Both the position numbers and the translations under genes were made by a program. This document shows, one piece after another, positions 33,937 to 43,690 of a DNA stretch of 64,000 nucleotides. The stretch is from Streblospio benedicti (taxonomy: Eukaryota > Annelida > Polychaeta > Spionida > Spionidae), in the NCBI GenBank assembly GCA_019095985.1, contig CM032665.1, forward strand, positions 36,065,556 to 36,129,555, in the 5' to 3' direction. Every line of letters begins with the position of its first letter. Within the stretch, counting starts at the first letter, position 1. Under the pieces are notes generated by a model. The model had not been told where the DNA came from. It did no database searches and saw only the letters and a program-made list of their open reading frames with translations.

Positions 33937-36900
33937 TTTTTACCCCCCCAAAATTTTGTTTTAAAAAACCCCAAAATTTTTCCTTAAAGGAGGAGTCGGA
34001 CGAGGAGGGTGAGCAAGCTGCATATTTCACTGTCGTGCCATAAAGTTGGTGGTGTCTCAGCGAATCAGAACAAGCTAATGTGCATACATATTTGCTAAAC
34101 AAAAGAGTGTGCTATTTATTCAGGTCTTCGAGATAATTTTATTGGGATTTTAGTTCCCCAGGTCACCTGCTCATCGTGTTACAAGCTAGCTATTGGTTTA
34201 AATGGTTTAGTAGATAGTATTGTAGAAATGAGTGATGTGACTAACTAAAATTGATTGAGTGTATGCACACGTCAATGAAAATAAGAAAATTGTTAGAAGA
34301 ATATAAAAGTGTTATGGTTACCCTTGCTGCTGATTTCTCCCGCTAGACGTCGCCACTTGATATCGAGTGGTCTGCAGGGCTGCCAAGTAGTACAGATATG
34401 TCGGGTTTTAATACATATTTCCGACCCAAAATACCCAAATACTAATTCTACCTTCAAAATACAGATTTCCCCACTTTGTGCATTTTTCATTAATAATTAC
34501 TTTTTATAAAGTAAAGCACAGGAACTGCATCCCAACATAGATATGTGTGCTTGTGATTGGTGTTAAAAGCGCTGAATATTGGTTACATTACACCAGAAAT
34601 ACATACATAACAGTTCTGCGCTTATGGATTTCTTTTTACACCCAGTATTTTTGTAGACCGTTTGCCGTTCCACCCCAGAATACCCCTAAAATACTAATTT
34701 TGGCCATCCTGAGTACAGAAATGGCTATTGAGGGGTTGGCAGTCCTGGTTCTGTCCGCGAATCTACGTTTATCAACACTGCAATAGTGCAAAATTTACCA
34801 ACATTGCGGAGCTTATAAAACTGCGTAATTCCCTATAGAAATTCATACACCTATGTAAAATTTACTTCTGAATCCGGTTTTATACACAATAGGTGTTTAG
34901 TCTCAACATTGTTGAGTGAAAACGTTTTTAAACAGGAGTTGTTTCTTCCCGGGATCAGCAAAACATCTGCATATTTGACAAGATAATCTTGTTTGTTTTC
35001 GAAGAAAGACAATATACGAAGATCTCCTTTCACACGACTTGTCACGCACCCTATCTGTGATCCAACATTTGAATTCCAATAAAAAATCTCATTGTAAAGA
35101 CAAACCATGCATCTTTTACCAACTCTCCATAAACATATCTGTTTGCCAAGCGAGCAGCCGATACATATCATTGTACTATATTAGATACTTAATGTCGACG
35201 CACAAAGCAGGATTTTGAACGTAGAAATGACGTACCAGCCTAAAACGGCAACATTTTCAGCGAGTGGGGCCAAAATAATAGACTCTTATCGACAATATTT
35301 CTACTTTTAATCTTTAAATAACTTTCACTTGATAGAGTTGAAAATACCCGTTTGGACGATTGATTGAGTAAATTAAAGGTGTAACAAATCCATCGATTCA
35401 GATTTATCTTTTGTGGTCCGATTCTAGAGAAATATGACACGTTTGTGTGGTCACTTTAGCATTGGGGCAAATTGAAAGTATGCGTAATTATCGCTCGGAA
35501 TAACCGGTGCGTAGTACCTTATTTCGCCACCAGGAGACGTACGGTTTTCGGCTAGTATCCCCATTGATGAAGACGCTCATATGGGGTCAGGCGATCAGCA
35601 AGATTATCTGCTTGTGTTTTTTCTCTTATACAAACAACGTTAATGCAACAAATCTCAAGCATGGAATTTAAGGTTTTATTTATTACTTTAGCTCCTGAAG
35701 CTATTCCACTGCATGGTCTGGGCTCGGAGGAGGACGATGAATCTGATGAGGACAGCGAATCAGAGGCACTAGCTCTGTTAACAGGTGAATACATACCTAT
35801 ACAGTGAGTCTACACTGTATTATGCAAAAAAATATTTGTGCATACAGCATAATATCGTTCCTGATTGACACTGACGTGAATGTCCCACAAACATTGGCAA
35901 TGGAAGGATTTGACTTTAAATAGGCTTCTGTTGCTGAGGATATTCACTGGGTATAGAATTTTACAAATTTGTATATTTTTATAAGGTAAAAGAAAGAAAT
36001 CGCAGGAATCTGGGAAAAAGAAAGAAAAAAAAGCTTCCCATGCAGAAGATAGTGAAGAAGAAAGTGATGATTTGGAGTTCGAGGAGGCAAATGAAAGTGG
36101 TGAGCTCAGTTCAGAATATTTGTAACCTAATGTCTGTATCTTAAGAAATATGTCCTGATATCCTTCAAGTGTAGCTACATAAAAAAATGTTTTTATGATG
36201 TTTATGATGCTTGATATTAACATATAAGGCCACGGTAACTTGATTCTATGGATGACGAAAAAATTGGCCGTAAAATTTTCCACGAGGTGGGTAAGAATAA
36301 TAAAAATAAAGCGCATGGTCAATAGCGGACAGGAAGGGGGAAAAATAAAAATAAATGAATATCCGAAGGAAAGTTTGGGATGGGGGAATAAAAAAATATT
36401 CAGTAGTCACTGTACCAATGGTCATTTTTGTCTTTATTTAGTAGGTATGGGTCAATGTGTATTTCCATGAAAGGTGAAGACACTAGTCAATTGCTCACTC
36501 TCTCTCTCTCTCAGCCCGTTTCCAGGGGTCACACCAGGTCATAGCCAAGCATCAAGTATTACTATCACACCACTGTATAATCCATATATGGTCCTACCCA
36601 TTTGCCTGGTGCTGACCCATCTCTTAGATGGCCTTGAGGCTTGACTCGCCCATTTGAACTCTCAAAGGCTTTTTACCCAAGAGCCACCATGCTTCTAGGG
36701 GAGGCTACATGTGGCTGGCACACAGCATCATTTAGGGAGTCCCTCTCCACAAAATCAGGGCACGCAGGTGACTAACCCTAGCCCTACATGTGCAGCTGAT
36801 TTAATACCCTGTATACCTAGAAAGAGACACCCTAGGGAAACTATGTGTACGCTTGTACATGTATATACACGGCTACCTTAGCCCTCGTAGTTAGTGAAGT

Positions 36901-39900
36901 AATTCCTTGTCTGATAGGTGTATGAGTCCCGGGTTAAGGGCTGAAATAGCCTTACCCCAACCAGTCAAAGTATGATGATGGGTCTTATCATATCGTATGT
37001 CAATATTTACATCTAGGAATATCTGAAAGCTCAAATTCTGTCACACAACAAAAGGAAACTCACTCATGTGTTAAAATCGGCATTTATTATCGCTCAGCCA
37101 TCTACATTTTTGTCTTGGTTTTACTATGATTTCGGTTGTCAAATCAATTGAACATTACATTTGTCACCTGCCGTTCTCAACTAAACAAATGTGTAAGCCA
37201 TTAGTAATGTTTTTCATCACATCTATTACGAATGCTTGCCAGAAAATAGAAAAATAAAACTTACTAATTTTAATAGGAAACGTATACACTTCCGTGTGAG
37301 TGCGCATGCGCAATATCCCGCGCACCTGCTGGTAAATCGAAACCGAATGCATTGGCGTCCTTGGTAGCGTGACGTCACTAGCAAACATGGCGCCATCGGG
37401 CGACCGATATAATAAAAACATGGATTTTTTAGCTGAATCGTCGGCGAATATAAAAGCACACGCCATTTGAAAGATTATTTATCTATCGGGGGTTGTTTTA
37501 ATGCATCGGTGCTCTCGTCATCCATAGAATCAAGTTACCGTGGCCTAAACTACCTACACCATAATAATAGTAATAGTTTACCATTCTCTACTGTTTATAT
37601 ATGTTGAAACTTATGACGTTTCGACATGGTGTACTACATGGCTTCATCAGATGTTGTTGTGTGAGTATCAAAACGAGGCTGGAGTAGTTGGAGCAGCGCG
37701 CGCGGTACCTCCCTCCCTCTGTTGTTATTTAGGGCCGGGTTCCTCTGGTGTATCTTGAGGGCTTCGAGGCACTCCAGCCTCGTTGTGATACTCACACAAC
37801 AACATCTGATGAAGCCATGTAGTACACCATGGCGAAACGTCATAAGTTTCAACATATATAAACAGTAGAGAATGGTAAACTATTACTATTATTATGAATC
37901 TACCTACTGTCACTAACCTACATTCGATCATTACCTACACCATGTTTGTCAATCTGGATAGGTCTTATATTTATTTATACACGTATCTACTTAATGACAT
38001 CTCCAAATTGACTTCAAAGTGTTCTTTTGTAGTTTAACAAGTGTTAACTCCACCAAATCCAGTCTATCTATACCTCCACACTGTATTTATAATACATTGT
38101 GGAGGTGGGAACACTTTGTATGTCCACGCATATGAATTTCATTGAGTTCTGGCTCACAATTGCGGTTGAGTCTTGGCTTTGAGTAACCTGTATTTGATTG
38201 GTACAGCCACTCATACATGGAAACAAACATGGAATGGCATGTACATGGTTTTCCACCACAGTAAATGAAAATGTGCAGTGTTTACTATTGCTTATTTCTA
38301 CTTCTTCTGTTAGCTGAAGATCTTGGTGCAAGTTTCTTAAACAAAAGTCAGAAGAAAAAGTCAAATGGGAAAGAGGATCAGATCGCAAATTCACAGGCTC
38401 AAAAATCTCCAGTGGCAAGTGTAAGTAGATATTACATTGACTTGAAGTTATTGAGCTATTAGATCTTATATAAATGGTGCCCGCTGTTGGGGAAATGGGA
38501 AAACATGTTGCCCGAAGGAACAAGATGTTGCCGGGCAACATTGTTCCTGAGGGGGCAAATTCACTCAACAGGGGCACCATTTATTATATCGCATTTACCT
38601 CATTCAGTAGTAGCAGTGTCCATCTCAAACAGAATGAGCCGTTAATGATGACATAATATTGCCTCATGTATTGTTATGACACGCTTCTTAGAATAGTAAG
38701 TGACTGACGTACACAGGCGTACAGAGAACGTACAAATGATAACGTGAAACGTACATTTATGCAATAACTTTAACGAACTGCGCACTACGTAATTTTCAAA
38801 CGTCTATGTAAACAGCAGGAGGGAGGTAGATCATGATCTACCTCCCTCTAGCCAGGGAGATAGATCAGATTGTCACATTTTTCTCAGCCAATCAGATTTC
38901 TCCATTTTTCTTCATCATGCGATATTTCAAAATATCACTAGGAGCTTGCAGTGATGATTGATAGCTGACAAGATGGGGTTGGCTATAGAATGGCCGCCAA
39001 CAGAACAATATAGAATAGTCATGTATATAGAACTGCAGATATTGTTTTATCCAATGTTGCGCTCAGCTTCAGTAATAGTACCACAAATAACTTTCACTTC
39101 CATATTCTAGACGAATGGAGCAGACACTGAAACTACCAAAAAGAAGAAGAAAAAGAAGAAGAATAAGAAGAAAGGGAATGAAAATGAAGCAAACAAGGTA
39201 TTAAAGTTCACTGGTGTGTCAACAGCAACAACTTTACCTTGACATTTTGATGTATTTTTTAGAAGAAAATATGCAGCATAGTGACAATTTGTGTACTCCT
39301 TTTTATGACAAGGGAGCACTTGTTCTTGTTTTTGCTATATCCTAGTAGTATCACTGAAAACTAATATTTATTTGTGTTAAGCAATTCAAATGCAAAATTT
39401 ATGTTTGAGTGAGATGATATGGCCAATGTTGAATATTCATTGTAAGAAACCGCTCATAAAATTTTGTATTTATTTTTGGTAGACTGATGAAGCTGTGAAG
39501 TCCCCAGCTGATTCCAAACCAAATAAGAAGCCCAAGAAAATGGTCCTTGCTGGTGGAGTCACGATAGAAGAGCTAAAGGAAGGTCATGGGCCAGAAGCTA
39601 AACAAGGCAAAATGGTAATGGTTTTTTTTGCGTGGTTAGATATTTGTAGGATGCTTTTACTTTACAAATTTTACTTAGTAAGTTTACAGTGGCAATTCAC
39701 AGTTTGTCGTGATCTAGCGACTTTACATCTAGAAGTGCCGTGGCTCAGTGTGCAACCTGTTAGAGGTAAGGTTGCTCAACAGTCACCATCAGACTAGACC
39801 GGGAATCGAACCCACGACCTTCCAGTCACAAATCCAACTCAATCCATTCGGCCACAGAAGCACACCGTGTGTGGTCATTTCTTAAGATAAATGGTCTGTA

Positions 39901-41981
39901 TTATGTAACAGTATGTGTAAGACTTGTTTTACTAGTGACAAAGAATGAGACATCTGTTGCTAATAAGACTATATATTTGGATATGCAGTAGTGTGTGGAC
40001 GTTCGTTAATCGGCGTGAAACACGAACCCGGTTAAGACATATCTTGAACAATGGTATGTGAGATAGTTCTAGTAGATGTGTAGATGTAAAACTATTGAAT
40101 GAAACATCTAATGGATTGCAATCAATATTAGCCAATATTATTATATCTTGGTGGTTTATGCAGTTCAACTGACAAAATATGTACTGAATGTTAGTTAAAT
40201 CACGCAAAAATTAAGAAATATATGGATATATATAGCTTGGGCATGAAAATAATCTTCACAATCAATAACCGGTTTGTCAATGTAGGGACCGGTTATGCTT
40301 AGAAAATCGACCGTAGCCGGTTATCCGGTTAACCGTCCACATACTAATATGCAGTTCACTGACACAAGTTAGTTATGATGCACGATTCCCTTCGGGTACA
40401 CGAAACCAAAAGCTGAAGGACCTCCAACTATAACTCTGCTCTTTGCTCCTTGATAATAGCCTACACCAATCACCCTAGCCACTCCAAACTTTCTCAATGA
40501 TGACCACAGAACCTCTCTCGGAAATCAGTTGAAGGCCTTTTTCGAGATCAATGAATGTGCAGTAGGTTACCATAAGCAAACTCGTGTTGAAACAAATTTT
40601 CTTGCCACTCTTTAAGAACTCTTCTTCTTTAGAACTTGTCTGTGTGAGCGCAGCCAGAAACAATACAATAATCCTTCTCTCTGAATCAAAATATTTTGCA
40701 ACATGATTCAGTGATGACCTAGGGATAGACGACATGATTTATTTTTTAATATATATATTTCAGGTGGGCATGTATTACAGTGGTACATTATTGAATGGAA
40801 AACAGTTTGATTCGACGCTGTCGGGAAAACCTTTCAACTTTAAACTTGGCAAAGGAGAAGTTATCAAGGGATGGGACATTGGCATTGCTGGTGGGTTTAT
40901 GAGACTGACAGCTAAAATGTTTAAAAGAATATTTCTGAAAATATGTACTGATCAGATATTCTATGATCTTTAATGACTTTAATGCCCATTGCTGTTTCAG
41001 GTATGAAGGTTGGAGGTAAAAGGAGATTGATCATTCCACCAAAAATGGGGTGAGTAAATGTTCACCTTTTGTGCCTAATGTTTTTTATATATTGACTACC
41101 TATATATTGACTGCCGTATTCCCGCTCATTAAAGCCCATGGGCACAACATTGAAGATGGGCTTAGCGTTCGAATATAATGTTGAGAATAAGAATCATTTT
41201 CCCTGCAAAAAAAAATGATAGTTACGTGCACCAATGAGTGACCAAAGACACGTGAAAACAACATAATACACCTTAAGAAATCCTGTACTCGTATACATAC
41301 ACGTACCACGAACATGCTTTGGGCGATATTAGATGGTTTGATGCAACATTATACACGTCCAATGAAATATTCGCAAATTTCTCCTACCCTACATCGTTCA
41401 TCAGTAAATAATTTGAAAAAAAAAACAAGTAAAAGCCCCCCTACCTAAATTTTTAGACAAAAAAACTTTGCAGTAATTTCAGTAAGTAAAAAAGAATCGC
41501 TACCTTCCTACCCTTTGAAATCCATGGTTATTGGAAACAAACATTTTGTTCGGCTTAACTGGAAGAATTTCGATTTCTGTTGGGGTCTACGACATGTCAA
41601 CTCGAAAATGCAAACTCACAAGTTGTCTAACACTTTGCATACTGCTCTGTGGTATCTACACGTTAAATAGGTACAGGCGAGTGAATGCTGATGTGAGTGA
41701 TTAGCATGTCTGCGCTTCAGTAGCGATGTGCTGTATGCTCCCCAGGGAGTTAAGAAAGATAGTGTGACAAGGATGCCATTGATCTGGTGTAGATGTAGTT
41801 GCTAGAGACAACAAACTGAATTGTGACTAAATAAGCACATATTCTTTTTTAAGTTAATTTATGCAAGTTGGAGAATTTATGGTGTTTTTTTTATATTTCC
41901 AGTTATGGCGCTCAGAGGACAGGGCCTATACCAGCAAATGCCACACTCAAGTTTGATGTAGAGCTGAAGAATGTTCATTAA
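25859..41981 (+). CDS. Nuclear FKBP with nucleoplasmin-like N-domain (FKBP39/46 type); middle lost in corrupted sequence
   Basis: Readable exons: 25859-25868, 26772-26867, 27427 to about 27490 (broken), about 33988-34008 (broken), 35692-35784, 35986-36099, 38314-38420, 39111-39197, 39483-39614, 40764-40890, 41001-41049, 41903-41981. The N-terminus [15 protein letters not shown] with [10 protein letters not shown] is the nucleoplasmin-like fold of insect FKBP39/46 and yeast Fpr3/4. Acidic stretches ([36 protein letters not shown]) and Lys-rich stretches follow. A full C-terminal FKBP domain begins at [11 protein letters not shown] and runs through [37 protein letters not shown] and [20 protein letters not shown] to VELKNVH-stop. 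The active-site Tyr, Phe-Asp, Val-Ile, Trp and Tyr are present. The family acts as a histone chaperone and prolyl isomerase in nucleus/nucleolus. Exon 3 fits the family in a frame ([14 protein letters not shown]) that does not agree with the phase of exon 2. Confidence 0.93.
27491..33987. other. Homopolymer-run block, probable sequencing/consensus artefact
   Basis: For about 6.5 kb nearly every base is part of a run of three or more identical bases; isolated single bases are rare, and all four bases behave this way. Sequence is ordinary on both sides. The left edge falls inside an FKBP exon (reading HDKAEFF) and the right edge inside another (EESDEEG), so genuine FKBP exons have been replaced. 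The ORFs in it are strings of Lys/Phe/Gly/Pro from AAA/TTT/GGG/CCC codons and are not genes. Confidence 0.9.
34009..35691. other. FKBP intron with one MITE, otherwise nothing recognised
   Basis: This intron lies between the acidic exon ending at 34008 (donor GTGAGC) and the exon starting at 35692. It holds the CAG-ended element 34375-34747. An antisense 106-codon ORF (34851-35171) has varied composition but no recognised domain, and a second antisense ORF is at 35240-35440. No splice or promoter context supports either as a gene. Confidence 0.5.
34375..34747. mobile_element. CAG-ended MITE, 6-bp target duplication
   Basis: The 373-bp element has 12-bp ends, CAGGGCTGCCAA and (inverted) CAGGACTGCCAA. 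It is flanked by GGTCTG (34369-34374) and GTTCTG (34748-34753), 5 of 6 matching. The interior has repeated AATAC.AATT and CCCAAAATAC motifs and no ORF. It has the same end type as 56247-57079. Confidence 0.7.
36228..37545. mobile_element. Harbinger-like element with 31-bp perfect inverted ends
   Basis: The 1318-bp element begins GGCCACGGTAACTTGATTCT and continues to a 31-bp end that is repeated exactly inverted at 37515-37545. TAA flanks both sides (36225-36227, 37546-37548). No transposase was recognised. A stretch from about 36500 to 36980 looks like a separate insertion. The perfect ends imply a fairly recent insertion. It lies in an FKBP intron. Confidence 0.85.
37560..37896. repeat. Large foldback (126-bp arms, 85-bp spacer) carrying hammerhead-like cores
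   Basis: The arms 37560-37685 and 37771-37896 are inverted copies with few mismatches. The right arm, plus strand, contains CTGATGA (37806-37812), a perfect 6-bp stem GCCATG/CATGGC, then GAAAC and GTC (37834-37841), the order of a hammerhead core. The left arm has the same on the minus strand with one stem mismatch. A matching stem I was not found beyond 2 bp. Such motifs are known in Penelope-like elements. It lies in an FKBP intron, directly beside the Harbinger-like element. Confidence 0.6.
38471..38584. mobile_element. Tiny foldback MITE, 114 bp
   Basis: The ends read TAAATGGTGCCC and (inverted) AAATGGTGCCCC. Complementarity continues inward (GAAGGAACAA with TTGTTCCT; GTTGCCGGGCAAC at the centre), so nearly the whole element can fold on itself. 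It lies in an FKBP intron. Confidence 0.7.
38819..38848. repeat. Perfect 30-bp palindrome
   Basis: GAGGGAGGTAGATCA is followed directly by its exact inverse complement, with no loop. A partial third copy (AGGGAGATAGATCA) lies just downstream. Confidence 0.75.
39733..39869 (-). repeat. SINE family A, tRNA-related head, minus strand
   Basis: On the minus strand: TGGCCGAATGG (A box, as in Leu/Ser-type tRNAs), GTTGGATTTGTGACTGGAAG and a perfect B box GGTTCGATTCC, then GACTGTTGAGCAACC. It matches the copy at 17262-17400. It lies in an FKBP intron. Confidence 0.78.
41640..41835 (+). repeat. SINE family A, middle and tail
   Basis: It starts CTGCTCTGTGGTATC..TTAAATAGGTACAGG, matching the 3' end of the 17262 copy. 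It continues with the GTGCTGTATGCTCCCCAGGG...GTGTGACAAGGATGCCA body shared with 3850-4015. It bridges the two halves of the family. Confidence 0.7.
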
Positions 41982-42347
41982 AACCCATGAAAAACAATAT
42001 CCACCTTTTGGAAGTAAAAGGACTTGATGCTTTTATAATTACTTTTAGAAATGTAAATCATAAATGCCATTGTTTACAGTGCAATCATGGTTACTTTTAT
42101 TTCTTCGGTTATCAACCATGCAGAACGGAATATATGGGGGGTCATATGTGACTGGTGCTCTCTAAATGTTAGAAACACGGGTTGAAGTATGTTATACTGT
42201 TCATTGTTATTGAAAAAGACTGGATGTTGGGACTGACCATGATGGTTGTTATGGCACTGACCTCCATGCAAGCTATAAAGTATCCACCCGTTGAAATGTG
42301 TGTGAACCAGGAGAGAATATAGTTGTGTATGTACATCTGAAAATGCA

Positions 42348-42353
42348 AATAAA
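42348..42353 (+). terminator. FKBP gene polyadenylation signal
   Basis: AATAAA 366 bp after the FKBP stop, followed by a T-rich stretch. Confidence 0.6.
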
Positions 42354-42914
42354 ATTGGTGAAATTTTATTTTTATTCAATCTTTTACTTTTTACAGTGTT
42401 TACGCCTTATCAAAATTAGTTGCAGGCCCATCCAAAAAGTTACAGGTCCAATTATGTGAGCACCACAGCCACGAAGGTTAACTAGCCAGGTTTGGCGGAT
42501 ACTTACCGGTATACAGAATTATTTTTAAAATTTTAGGTGTAAACACTGCATTCTGGTGCATTATCATGATAAAAAGCCTATATTTTCCCCTTGCTTAGTT
42601 GCCAGTCATCCACAATGCATTTGCTGTGAGTGCCAAAGCCGTGAAGTTAGAGAGGTGTGGGGGATTTTTAGTATGCATAGCCATAGGGTACATTCTTGTG
42701 GTTCAGGAGCTATGGTTAGACCTTGCAAAACATGAGTGTTCTTATAGAACCAATATAATACATTCTAAATTTACTAGTTCATTCTTTTCACAGTACACAT
42801 TTGAAGTCTACAATTTTATGTGATGACTGATAGTGAAAATTCATGAATTGTACAAGATATTGGTATGAGTACTCACACAAGTAGTATGCACATGCACAGA
42901 CATCTATATAGTTA

Positions 42915-43263
42915 GGGACCATTCAGTATTTATAGCAGGGTGGGGTAGGTATTTTAAGGCGGGCCATGAACGTTTGTCACAATGATTGGAGAGGGGCTAT
43001 CAATTTTTTGACACGGGGGGGGGCAACAATTTTTTCACAGAAAATTTACCTTCTGTACTAAAATGTACTGTTTTTTTTGTCTTATATTATGGATATCCAT
43101 AAAATAGGATTTGAGTTAACTGACAATGATTGCATTAACTGGGTTTTTTTTTTGTCAATTTTTTTTCACAGATTTGAGGGGGTGGGGGGCTACTAATTTT
43201 TTCTCAGCATTTTTGGAAAATCCTCCTACCCCACCCTGTAATAAATAAATACTGAATGGTCCC
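42915..43263. mobile_element. PIF/Harbinger-like MITE, TTA target duplication
   Basis: The 349-bp element has perfect 19-bp ends, GGGACCATTCAGTATTTAT, with imperfect extension (CAGGGTGGGGTAGG on both sides). TTA is duplicated at 42912-42914 and 43264-43266. The interior repeats GGGGGGC.A..AATTTTTT.ACA. It is related in ends to 15324-15816. Confidence 0.85.
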
Positions 43264-43266
43264 TTA

Positions 43267-43690
43267 TAGACTCTTATGGGGCGTTCGGAACACCTCGTAT
43301 TTATGGTAAACACGAGTTCACGAGTGGTGAAAACTATTCGAAACAAGTTTTTCTCGTGTTTACCACTCGTGAACTGGGAGCTGAAAGGATCACTACGAGA
43401 TGCTTGTGCGCATGTGCACTGACTGACAAAATAGCGGCGCCCATAAGCTTCTAATATTGCTGATCGAGTTTCATGAATTATATTCAAAACAACCTTTTAA
43501 AATTCTACCAAATGAATAAGATTGATAGCTATATATATTAAACCATATGTACTCTGTGGAGAATTTTTTTAAACATGTAGTTCCCACTTGTTAGGTGGTA
43601 ACGAATAGCCACAACTCGTAGCTATGACATGTAAACTCGAAAATACAAACTCACGAGTTGTTCCTAATACACCATAAAGGCCTTTAGTGC
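43267..43690. mobile_element. Older inverted-repeat element with CTCGTG motifs
   Basis: The left part, TTATGGGGCGTTCGGAACAC, resembles the inverted right part, TTTATGGTGTATTAGGAACA. Internal ACTCGTG/CACGAGT motifs occur in both orientations. A related fragment lies at about 41585-41630 (ACATGTCAACTCGAAAATGC). It contains the GCGGCGCCCAT motif seen in other elements here. Confidence 0.45.

Noticed and set aside
34851-35171. Antisense 106-codon ORF in an FKBP intron
   Set aside because: No recognised domain, no splice partners, no promoter signal; kept only as a remark.
39733-39869. Possible tRNA gene on the minus strand
   Set aside because: Good A and B boxes, but no acceptor stem pairing, and the same sequence recurs as a SINE at 17262.
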